Positions 1-6,397 of a stretch of 12,753 nucleotides of DNA are shown piece after piece (the stretch's first letter is position 1; each line of letters opens with the position of its first letter). This stretch comes from an uncultured Porphyromonadaceae bacterium (GTDB taxonomy: Bacteria > Bacteroidota > Bacteroidia > Bacteroidales > Muribaculaceae). A program made the position numbers and the translations under genes. The stretch spans positions 1 through 12,753 of the forward strand of contig USNC01000012.1 of the NCBI GenBank assembly GCA_900555915.1, read 5' to 3'. The notes under the pieces were generated by a model. That model saw nothing but the letters and a program-made list of their open reading frames with translations. It did not search any database and was not told the origin of the DNA.

Positions 1-31
1 AGACAGCAATAATATATTAATATAAAGGCAG

Positions 32-898
32 ATGGAAATAATTAGAGATAAAGAGTTCGGCGGGGAAAGGCCCCTGTTTGAAAGCCACAACGTAAGGCTT
101 GAGAATGTAGTGATCCGCAAAGGGGAATCCGCCATCAAGGAATGCAGCGACATCGAGGCCATTGACTGCCGCTTCGAGGGGAACTATCCCTTCTGGCACG
201 TGCACAACTTCAGGATCGAACGGTGCTATTTCGATGTAGGGGGGCGCTCGGCCCTCTGGTACAGCGACAACCTGCAGATGAAAGACACGGTGATAGACGC
301 TCCGAAGATGTTTCGCGAGATGCACAACATCGACATCGAGAACGTCAAGATCAACGATGCCGACGAGATCTTCTGGCGCTGCCGCAACATCCGCATAAAG
401 AATCTGAAGATACACGACGGCACATATCCCTTCATGTTTTCCGAGAATATCGAGGTAGACGGTCTGGAGTCGGACAGCAAATACGTGTTCCAATACGTCA
501 AGAACGCCGTGATCCGCAATGCAAAGATCACCACCAAAGACGCCTTCTGGGAGGTGGAGAACGTGACGATCTACGACTCGGAGCTCAACGGCGAGTATCT
601 TGGCTGGCACTCGAAGAACCTGCGCCTCGTGAACTGCCACATCACCGGGGAGCAGCCACTCTGCTACGCCCACGACCTGGTGCTGGAGAACTGCACCTTC
701 GGCGCGGACTGCGACCGCGCGTTTGAATACTCGACACTCAAGGCCGATATCCGGGGCGCCATCACCAACATCAAGAACCCGGCCTCGGGCAGCATCACGG
801 CAGACGAGATCGGAAGCGTGACAATCGACGAAAACATCAAGGCCCCGGCGGACTGCGTCATAAGAGTTAAGGGTGAAGAGTTAAGGGTTAAGGGTTAA
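32..898 (+). CDS. DUF3737 family protein, right-handed beta-helix type
   Basis: The 288-residue product consists almost entirely of short beta-strand rungs that recur about every 19-20 residues. Each rung carries an Asn or Asp followed by alternating hydrophobic residues, for example HNVRLENVVI (19-28), HNFRIERCYF (58-67), HNIDIENVKI (98-107), RNIRIKNLKI (118-127) and KNLRLVNCHI (195-204). About eleven rungs lie between residues 19 and 225. This is the pattern of a right-handed parallel beta-helix, and I recognise the protein as DUF3737, a family without established function. There is no signal peptide or membrane segment, so it is probably cytoplasmic. The ATG at 32 follows a purine-rich AAAGG. 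Residues 279-288 are encoded by the TTAAGGG array, so the extreme C-terminus is repeat-derived and may vary between strains. It lies 16 bp upstream of the MalY/PatB lyase on the same strand, probably in one operon. Family call good; function unknown. Confidence 0.88.
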   Translation: MEIIRDKEFGGERPLFESHNVRLENVVIRKGESAIKECSDIEAIDCRFEGNYPFWHVHNFRIERCYFDVGGRSALWYSDNLQMKDTVIDAPKMFREMHNIDIENVKINDADEIFWRCRNIRIKNLKIHDGTYPFMFSENIEVDGLESDSKYVFQYVKNAVIRNAKITTKDAFWEVENVTIYDSELNGEYLGWHSKNLRLVNCHITGEQPLCYAHDLVLENCTFGADCDRAFEYSTLKADIRGAITNIKNPASGSITADEIGSVTIDENIKAPADCVIRVKGEELRVKG

Positions 899-907
899 GG
901 GTTAAGG
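867..907 (+). repeat. Short tandem heptamer array (TTAAGGG)n
   Basis: TTAAGGG units occur at 867-873, 881-887, 888-894 and 895-901, with a partial unit at 902-907. The unit at 874-880 is degenerate (TGAAGAG). The array holds the TAA stop of the DUF3737 gene (896-898) and ends 8 bases before the ATG of the next gene, so it also supplies the only purine-rich AAGG that could act as a ribosome binding site. Because 7 is not a multiple of 3, each gain or loss of a unit would change the frame in which the upstream gene reads the array. Each frame soon meets a TAA, so termination is kept while the C-terminus changes. Confidence 0.9.
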
Positions 908-914
908 TAAGAGT

Positions 915-2072
915 ATGAGATTTGATTTTGACGAAATAGTGAACCGGCGCGGGACGCTCTCCTACAAGTGGGACTCGACGCCTGAGGGGACACTGCCGAT
1001 GTGGGTGGCCGACATGGATTTCCGGACGGCCCCCTGCATCATCGACGCGCTGAGGCGCCGCATCGACAACGGATGCTTCGGCTACACGCTCGTGCCGCAG
1101 GCCTATTACGACGCTGTGACATCCTGGTTCTCGCGCCGCCACGGCTGGAGCATCGACCCGAAGATGATGATCTACACATCGGGAGTGGTGCCCGCCATCT
1201 CCGCAATACTGAAGGCCCTCACCGTGCCGGGCGAGAAGGTGATAGTGCAGACACCGGTCTACAACTGCTTCTTCTCCTCCATCCGCAACAACGGGCTCGA
1301 GACACTGAGCAATCCCTTGAAGCGCACCGGCGACACATACGCCATCGACTTCGACGACCTTGAGAAGAAAGCGGCCGATCCTAAAGCCCGGATCATGCTG
1401 CTCTGCAACCCGCACAACCCTGCGGGGCGCGTATGGACCCGCGAGGAACTGACCCGCATCGGCGAGATATGCCTGCGCCACGGAGTGACCGTGGTCTCCG
1501 ACGAGATACACTGCGAGTTTGTCTACGACGGCCACACCTACACTCCATTCGCATCGATCTCAAAGGAATTCAGCGCCAACTGCATCACCTGCCTCTCGCC
1601 GAGCAAGGCATTCAACATAGCGGGGCTTCAGATAGCCAACATAGTGGCCCCCGACGCCGACCGCCGCGCCCGAATAGACCGCGCCATCAACGTCAACGAG
1701 GTGTGTGACGTGAATCCCTTCGGAGTGATCGCCACCATCGCCGCCTACACCGAGGGCGGAGACTGGCTCGACGCACTCCTTATATATATAAAGGGGAACT
1801 ACGACTACATGCTCGATTTCTGCAGCCGCAATCTGCCGGACTTCCCGGTGATGCGTCTCGAAGGGACCTATCTGGCATGGATGGACTGCTCACGGCTCGG
1901 GATGACCTCCGACGAGATAGAGGAAGATCTTGAGAAGGAAGCGGGTCTGCGCCTCAACGCCGGTACGATGTATGGAGCCGACGGCGAAGGCTTCATGCGC
2001 TGGAATCTCGCCTGCCCCCGGACACTTCTGCAAGAGGGCCTGGAGCGATTCCTGCGCTACGCCCGCAGATAA
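915..2072 (+). CDS. MalY/PatB family PLP-dependent cystathionine beta-lyase / aminotransferase
   Basis: This is a fold-type I PLP enzyme of 385 residues, the usual length for MalY/PatB. Members cleave the C-S bond of cystathionine or related cysteine conjugates, giving homocysteine or a thiol, pyruvate and ammonia. Visible landmarks are the N-terminal MWVADMDF (29-36), the CNPHNP cofactor-site motif (164-169), D196 in VSDEIHCE (pyridine nitrogen), the Schiff-base lysine K231 in SPSKAFNIAGLQ, and R362 in MRWNLACPR, which should bind the substrate carboxylate. No signal peptide is seen, so it is cytosolic. The ATG at 915 gives the expected MRFDFDEIVNRRGT start. It follows the DUF3737 gene closely through the heptamer array, and a GC-rich hairpin follows its stop. 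The family is certain; whether the natural substrate is cystathionine or another conjugate cannot be read from sequence. Confidence 0.93.
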   Translation: MRFDFDEIVNRRGTLSYKWDSTPEGTLPMWVADMDFRTAPCIIDALRRRIDNGCFGYTLVPQAYYDAVTSWFSRRHGWSIDPKMMIYTSGVVPAISAILKALTVPGEKVIVQTPVYNCFFSSIRNNGLETLSNPLKRTGDTYAIDFDDLEKKAADPKARIMLLCNPHNPAGRVWTREELTRIGEICLRHGVTVVSDEIHCEFVYDGHTYTPFASISKEFSANCITCLSPSKAFNIAGLQIANIVAPDADRRARIDRAINVNEVCDVNPFGVIATIAAYTEGGDWLDALLIYIKGNYDYMLDFCSRNLPDFPVMRLEGTYLAWMDCSRLGMTSDEIEEDLEKEAGLRLNAGTMYGADGEGFMRWNLACPRTLLQEGLERFLRYARR

Positions 2073-2098
2073 AGACATCTGGACACCAATATACGCAT

Positions 2099-2130
2099 GC
2101 GGCGCCGCCTCCACCGGGAAGCGGCGCCGC
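2099..2130. terminator. Bidirectional terminator hairpin between convergent genes
   Basis: GCGGCGCCGC at 2099-2108 is repeated at 2121-2130. Because this sequence is its own reverse complement, the copies form a perfect 10-bp stem with a 12-base loop. It sits between the stop of the MalY/PatB gene (plus) and the stop of the DUF4332 gene (minus), the expected place for a shared terminator. The flanks are AT-rich (a GTTATATATAAC palindrome at 2134-2145), but there is no clean U-run on either side. Confidence 0.6.
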
Positions 2131-2161
2131 ACCGTTATATATAACCAAGCCATCCGGCCCA

Positions 2162-2569
2162 TCAGTAGGTGACTACCGGCTGAAGGTCGGCGGCCTGCTG
2201 CACCATACGTGCTATTTCGACCTCGGCGGGCACACGGCCGCAGAGATGGCGGGCCCCGTTGACCTCCACAAGGCGAGCGTGGAGATTGGCCGGGACACGA
2301 TGGCGTAGTTCCTTGACAGTGTCGACACCGGCGGCCTCAAGGAGTTCGGCAAACTGACCGGCGACACCCTTGATCCGGAACAGGTCGGCGTGATTCACCC
2401 ATTTCAGGATAAGCGCGGGAGAAATACCCGTAATTTCGGCGAGAGTCTCGCGGCCCGCGCGTGCAGATCCTCGCTGCAGCAGGTCGGCGGTGGTGTCCAC
2501 TCCGGCTTCTCTGAGGCGGGCGGCATAGACTGAACCTATGCCCTCTATTTCTTCAATTCTATATTCCAT
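2162..2569 (-). CDS. DUF4332 domain protein with helix-hairpin-helix motifs
   Basis: A 135-residue all-helical protein. Two segments have the helix-hairpin-helix look: IEEIEGIGSVYAARLREAGV near residues 5-24 and FRIKGVAGQFAELLEAAGV near 63-81. Each is followed by a helix of the DTxxDLL or DTVKELR kind, so the protein reads as two copies of the same fold. This matches DUF4332. HhH motifs generally contact the DNA backbone or mediate protein contacts, but no function is established here and no catalytic residues are evident. It has no signal peptide. The ATG at 2569 directly precedes the first conserved helix. It is divergent from the potassium transporter gene across about 125 bp and convergent with the lyase gene. 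It appears to be a single-gene transcript. Confidence 0.8.
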   Translation of the reverse strand: MEYRIEEIEGIGSVYAARLREAGVDTTADLLQRGSARAGRETLAEITGISPALILKWVNHADLFRIKGVAGQFAELLEAAGVDTVKELRHRVPANLHARLVEVNGARHLCGRVPAEVEIARMVQQAADLQPVVTY

Positions 2570-2618
2570 GGTAATCTGAATTTAGGGGTTGAACGTTATA
2601 TACTCAACAACGGCCGGC

Positions 2619-2628
2619 ACACCGGTGT
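2619..2628. promoter_or_regulatory. Palindrome in the divergent DUF4332 / kup intergenic region
   Basis: ACACCGGTGT is a perfect 10-bp palindrome near the middle of the 125-bp divergent promoter region, embedded in a GC-rich patch within AT-rich sequence. Position and symmetry fit an operator for a dimeric regulator. A weak Bacteroidetes-type -7 element for the plus strand, TAGTTTTT at 2655-2662, would start transcription about 28 bases before the kup ATG, but no TTTG lies at the proper distance. No regulator is encoded next to it, so the assignment is tentative. Confidence 0.22.
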
Positions 2629-2694
2629 CGGTTCATATGCTTTGAATGTATTTATAGTTTTTTAACCACCCGCCATAACTATCTCAGACATAAA

Positions 2695-4644
2695 ATGAAA
2701 AACCGTCTCACCGCCGCCGGCATCCTCATAGCCATCGGCATCGCATTCGGCGACATCGGCACCTCGCCGCTCTACGTGATGAAAGCCATCGCCTCCATCA
2801 CCCCATCGTTCACGCCCGACTACATATTGGGAGCAGTGTCGTGCGTGATATGGACACTGACACTCCAGGCCACACTCAAATACGTGGTGATCGCCCTCCG
2901 CGCCGACAACAAAGGGGAGGGTGGCATCCTTTCGCTCTTCTCCCTGATACGCGGCAAGTCGCGGCGCTGGGTCTATGCCGTTGCGGCCACCGGGGCCGCC
3001 GCGCTGATTGCCGACGGCATGCTCACCCCGGCCATCACCGTCACCTCGGCCGTGGAGGGGATCCGGCTGGTGCTCCCGTCGCTTCCGGTGCTCCCGGTGG
3101 CGACAGCCATAATAATACTCATCTTCCTGCTGCAGCAGGCGGGCACCGACAGGATCGGACGCCTGTTCGGCCCGTTCATGCTCGTATGGTTTCTCGCGCT
3201 CGGGGCCGCCGGCATCTACGGCATGCACGGCAACCTGTGGATACTGCGCGCGTTCAATCCATGGTATGCGGTGAAACTGCTCACCACCTCGCCTGAATGG
3301 TTCATGATAATGGGAGCGGTGTTTCTCTGCGTCACGGGCGCGGAGGCACTCTATTCCGACCTTGGGCATTGCGGACGCCGCAACATCACCGCGGGATGGA
3401 TCTTCATCAAGGCCATGCTTATACTCAACTATCTGGGGCAAGGCGCATTCATGCTCTCGGCGGGCTACCGGCCCGGCGTCAACCCCTTCTACGCCATAGT
3501 GCCCCAAATTCTTGTGGTCCCCGCCGTGTGTCTGGCCACCTGCGCCGCGGTGATCGCCAGCCAGGCTCTTCTGAGCGGCTCCTTCACCATCTTCTCTGAA
3601 GCCGTGGCGCTCAACTTCTGGCCCCGCCTGCGCATCAAATATCCCTCGGCGGAGCGCGGCCAGCTCTACATACCGTCGGTGAACTGGAGTCTGCTTGCCG
3701 GATGCCTGCTGACGGTGGTCCTCTTCAGAGACTCCTCGCACATCGAGGCCGCCTACGGCATCTCGATCACCATCACCATGCTGATGACCACCGTGCTTCT
3801 GGCGCTATGGATGCGGATGAAAGGCACTCCGGCGGGAGTCTACGGACTCTTCGCCGTGTTCTTCCTGATACTTGAGGGAATCTTCTTCACGGCCAATCTC
3901 GCCAAATTCATCCACGGCGGCTGGTACAGCCTGCTCGCAGCGGCGTCCGTGGCGGCGATCATGATGATATGGAACGCCTCGACCCGACTGCGCAACTCCT
4001 TCATCTCCTACATCCCGCTGCGCGACCGCACAGAACTGATAGAGGCGATCAGCAACGACAGAGAGATACCGAAATACGCCTCAAACGTGGTCTATCTCAG
4101 CCGCTCGGACAATCCGGACATGCTCGAGTCGAAAGTGCTCTATTCCATCATAAACAAGCAGCCGAAGCGCGCCGACCACTACTGGTTTATCCATATGGAA
4201 TATGACGACTCGCCCGACACGCTGACCTACGGAGTGAAGACATTCGTGAAGGGAAGAATCTTCGTGGTGACTTTCAGGATCGGCTACCGCATCAATCCCC
4301 GGGTAAGCGTCTACCTGCGGCAGGTGGTGGAAGACCTTGTGGCGAAAGGGGAGCTTGACCTTGCGAGCAGTTATCCGTCGCTGCGCGCCTACGGCATACC
4401 CGGCGACTTCCGCTTCATAATGCTCCACCGCATCTTCACGTCCCAGGGAGAATGCGGCAAGAAAGAGACGCTGCTGCTTCGGGCGCACGACAGGCTTCGC
4501 CGTCTGGCGCTCTCCGACCGCGACGCGCTCGGCCTCGACACCAGCCTGCTCGACACTGAGACGGTGCCCCTCATCCTCACCGGAAACCGGACCGGACGGC
4601 GCGTACGCCCCGAGCCGCAACCGGAATGCGCAGAAGCGGAATGA
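2695..4644 (+). CDS. kup: Kup/HAK/KT family potassium uptake protein
   Basis: This 649-residue integral membrane protein imports K+, by proton symport in characterised Kup proteins. The family signature GDIGTSPLY is at 19-27, NKGEGGILSLFSLI at 72-85, DGMLTPAITVTSAVEGI at 107-123 with the conserved acidic E121, and TGAEALYSDLGHCGRRNI at 214-231. About twelve hydrophobic segments fill residues 7-430. From about 440 onward a soluble cytoplasmic domain follows (NVVYLSRSDNPDMLESKVLYSI and beyond), as is normal for the family. The length is slightly above that of E. coli Kup, the excess being a charged tail ending in PEPQPECAEAE. The ATG at 2695 follows an A-rich TAAA with no Shine-Dalgarno, which is usual for Bacteroidetes. 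It is a single gene, divergent from DUF4332, with about 100 bases before the next ORF. Function call is secure. Confidence 0.95.
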   Translation: MKNRLTAAGILIAIGIAFGDIGTSPLYVMKAIASITPSFTPDYILGAVSCVIWTLTLQATLKYVVIALRADNKGEGGILSLFSLIRGKSRRWVYAVAATGAAALIADGMLTPAITVTSAVEGIRLVLPSLPVLPVATAIIILIFLLQQAGTDRIGRLFGPFMLVWFLALGAAGIYGMHGNLWILRAFNPWYAVKLLTTSPEWFMIMGAVFLCVTGAEALYSDLGHCGRRNITAGWIFIKAMLILNYLGQGAFMLSAGYRPGVNPFYAIVPQILVVPAVCLATCAAVIASQALLSGSFTIFSEAVALNFWPRLRIKYPSAERGQLYIPSVNWSLLAGCLLTVVLFRDSSHIEAAYGISITITMLMTTVLLALWMRMKGTPAGVYGLFAVFFLILEGIFFTANLAKFIHGGWYSLLAAASVAAIMMIWNASTRLRNSFISYIPLRDRTELIEAISNDREIPKYASNVVYLSRSDNPDMLESKVLYSIINKQPKRADHYWFIHMEYDDSPDTLTYGVKTFVKGRIFVVTFRIGYRINPRVSVYLRQVVEDLVAKGELDLASSYPSLRAYGIPGDFRFIMLHRIFTSQGECGKKETLLLRAHDRLRRLALSDRDALGLDTSLLDTETVPLILTGNRTGRRVRPEPQPECAEAE

Positions 4645-4747
4645 ACCGGAGCGCGGCTCTAAGTGTTGTATATTCAGACCGAAATCTTATTTGTATCTGC
4701 CGGAAGATGACATTCAGGCAAGTTGCATCACTTAATTAATAAATACT

Positions 4748-4978
4748 ATGGATATTCAGAGCATTATCACTGAATTGTCGTCGAAGTTCGGCGGCAAATT
4801 CGATGTCACCAAGGTGACGGAACATCTCAAGGGAATGGACACCGGCAACTTCTCGATGACCGAGATTGTGGAGAAAATAAAAGGCGCCGGCCTTCTTGGC
4901 GACCTTGACGGCGACGGAGTAAAAGAATCAGCCTTTGAAGAGATCAAAGGGAAACTGGGCAGCCTCTTCGGCAAGTGA
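4748..4978 (+). CDS. Small acidic protein with EF-hand-like DxDxDG loop
   Basis: A 76-residue soluble protein without signal peptide or membrane segment. Residues 1-47 are predicted amphipathic helices (IITELSSKFGGKF, VTEHLKGM, MTEIVEKIKGAG). A loop DLDGDGVKESAF (52-63) then has Asp at positions 1, 3 and 5, Gly at 6 and Glu at 9 of an EF-hand loop. The usual Glu at position 12 is replaced by Phe, with Glu at 13, so Ca2+ binding is possible but not canonical. The protein ends in IKGKLGSLFGK. Codon usage matches its neighbours, the ATG follows an A-rich AATAAATACT, and a very strong hairpin lies just downstream, so the ORF is probably a real, separately terminated gene. I do not recognise a named family with certainty. 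Confidence 0.75.
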   Translation: MDIQSIITELSSKFGGKFDVTKVTEHLKGMDTGNFSMTEIVEKIKGAGLLGDLDGDGVKESAFEEIKGKLGSLFGK

Positions 4979-4993
4979 CAGTTCACCACACAT

Positions 4994-5053
4994 CAGAAAC
5001 ACACTCCGTGGATACGGTCCTAAGCCGTATCCACGGAGTGACGTGTTTTCTGG
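4994..5053 (+). terminator. Strong rho-independent type terminator
   Basis: A perfect 16-bp stem, CACTCCGTGGATACGG at 5002-5017 with its reverse complement at 5025-5040, closes a 7-base loop (TCCTAAG). An outer arm can extend it: CAGAAACAC on the left against GTGTTTTCTG on the right, with small bulges. TTTT lies at 5045-5048. It begins about 20 bases after the stop of the 76-residue ORF and precedes the promoter candidate of the next gene. Confidence 0.8.
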
Positions 5054-5068
5054 AAGATTGAAAGAAAG

Positions 5069-5100
5069 TTTGTGATTTCCGGATATTTTGCTTAACTTTA
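5069..5100 (+). promoter_or_regulatory. Candidate Bacteroidetes-type promoter for the TPR-GH20 operon
   Basis: TTTG at 5069-5072 and TAACTTTA at 5093-5100 are separated by 20 bases. The Bacteroidetes primary-sigma consensus is TTTG, about 19-21 bases, then TAnnTTTG, so this matches at all but the last base. Transcription would begin near 5104-5107. That leaves essentially no leader for the ATG at 5108 but about 50 bases for the ATG at 5156, and this was used to choose the start of the downstream gene. Confidence 0.45.
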
Positions 5101-5155
5101 CGGAATAATGACATTTCAGGCTGCCGCCTGCGGAAGCCCAATCACCAGAATCACC

Positions 5156-6397
5156 ATGAAAGAACCCGACTACCATATGGTAGACCTTATCTCCAAAGGA
5201 GTGGACCGCGCCAAACTCGGCGAGGCCGTGAGAGTGTATGAAGAGATTACAGCGGGAGGCAACGCAATCCCGGAACGCAGCCATTACGCCATGGGCTGGA
5301 TCATATATTATGCGCTTCACCAGTTTGGCGAGCGGGAAGTGGGCAGGCGGAAACACCTGCTGCGCCACTATCTCGCACTCCGCACCCCACGTCCGCACAA
5401 ACTGCACTCGATGATACTCTGCGAGGCACTGCGTCTGAGAGAGAATGTGGCGAGGCAGAAAGAGCAGCTGCGGACCGCTGCGGAAGCACCCGAGACTTTC
5501 TCGCTGATGCGCTTCCTGCAACTGTGGGACACCGCAAATCTGAGACCGGGCGACTGGCTGCGGCATGAATATGAGGGGAGGAGACTTTCATCGACGGTGG
5601 AGAAGCTGATCACCCTCTACGTGGGAGAGGCAACGAAGGGGACCGACTCGCCCTCCGGCCAATTCACCGCGCTCATAGACCGCGCGCTGAGCGAATATCC
5701 CGACAGCCACGCTCTTCTTGGCCAGCGGGCGTCGCTCCATGCCATGACAGGCGACAGGGAGGCCGCGCGGCGACTGCTGCGCACCGCGCTTGTGATGGCC
5801 CCCGGCAAATTCCATCTGTGGAGCCGTCTGGCATCGCTCATCGACACAGAGAGCGAGCCCCGCCTCAAGATGGCGCTTCTTGTCCGAGCCATGCAGACAC
5901 CGGGGCAGCAGGATTTCAAGGGGCGCGTCAGACTCGACATGGCCAGGATATGGATAACGCGCGAACTTTTCGGAGAAGCCGTCTGGGAACTCGCCGAAGT
6001 AAGACGCCTTTACGAAGGAAAAGGTTGGCATCTGCCCCGCGCCTATGCGGAAATGACAGGGAAAATACCGGCGGGTACGGCAGCGAAAGACCCTTCCGCC
6101 GTCTACTCAAGGCTGTCGCCACTGGCAGAGGCCGAGATATACTCATCGATACCCGCTATTACGGCAAGAAAAACCTATCACAAGGGAGCACAGCCGGCAT
6201 CGCCCTCTCCCGCCGGTTGGAAAAAGGCCACCGAGACAGCATGGAGGGTGACCGACGGGCAGGGGCGCAACTACTGGTTCCAGCCGTCGAGATACGGGAT
6301 AGATCCGGAACTGCCGCTCGGCACTCCCCTCTCGATACGCCTGCACAACGACAAAATAGTACACGCATCAACAGCAGCACAACACAGCCAGATATGA
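5156..6397 (+). CDS. TPR-type helical protein with small C-terminal beta domain, function unknown
   Basis: A soluble 413-residue protein without signal peptide. Residues 1-120 are helical; 123-134 read LWDTANLRPGDW; 170-290 look like degenerate tetratricopeptide hairpins (ALSEYPDSHALLGQRASLHAM, then AARRLLRTALVMAPGKFHLW and similar). After SRLSPLAEAEIYSSI (318-332) and a Pro/Ser-rich linker, residues 353-407 form a compact predicted beta region ending in LGTPLSIRLHNDKIVHAS. The order of helical NLRPxDW segment, TPR, AExxY segment and S1/CSD-like OB domain recalls helical proteins described around TOTE-type conflict systems. That is recall by eye, not a search result. The open frame extends to an ATG at 5108, but the promoter candidate would start RNA almost at that codon, so 5156 is preferred. 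Its stop overlaps the GH20 start by 4 bp, so the two are co-translated. A link to glycan use is inferred only from this coupling. Confidence 0.72.
   Translation: MKEPDYHMVDLISKGVDRAKLGEAVRVYEEITAGGNAIPERSHYAMGWIIYYALHQFGEREVGRRKHLLRHYLALRTPRPHKLHSMILCEALRLRENVARQKEQLRTAAEAPETFSLMRFLQLWDTANLRPGDWLRHEYEGRRLSSTVEKLITLYVGEATKGTDSPSGQFTALIDRALSEYPDSHALLGQRASLHAMTGDREAARRLLRTALVMAPGKFHLWSRLASLIDTESEPRLKMALLVRAMQTPGQQDFKGRVRLDMARIWITRELFGEAVWELAEVRRLYEGKGWHLPRAYAEMTGKIPAGTAAKDPSAVYSRLSPLAEAEIYSSIPAITARKTYHKGAQPASPSPAGWKKATETAWRVTDGQGRNYWFQPSRYGIDPELPLGTPLSIRLHNDKIVHASTAAQHSQI

Noticed and set aside
17..673. Minus-strand 218-codon frame opposite the DUF3737 gene
   Set aside because: Its periodic appearance merely mirrors the beta-helix repeats of the plus-strand gene.
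888..1535. Minus-strand 215-codon frame opposite the lyase gene
   Set aside because: Antisense shadow, and its tail is translated from the heptamer array.
1781..1794. TATATATATA run inside the lyase gene as a possible promoter or slippage site
   Set aside because: It encodes LLIYIK in the conserved frame, and no matching -33 element or downstream gene start is present.
2662..3741. Minus-strand open frame of 359 codons inside the Kup gene
   Set aside because: It is antisense to a secure transporter gene. The product is full of His, Arg and Gly with no recognisable domain, which is typical of antisense frames in GC-rich genes.
5108..5155. Longer N-terminus of the TPR protein from ATG 5108
   Set aside because: The promoter candidate would place the RNA start only a few bases before this codon, and the 16 extra residues show no structured or charged character. 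Not fully excluded.
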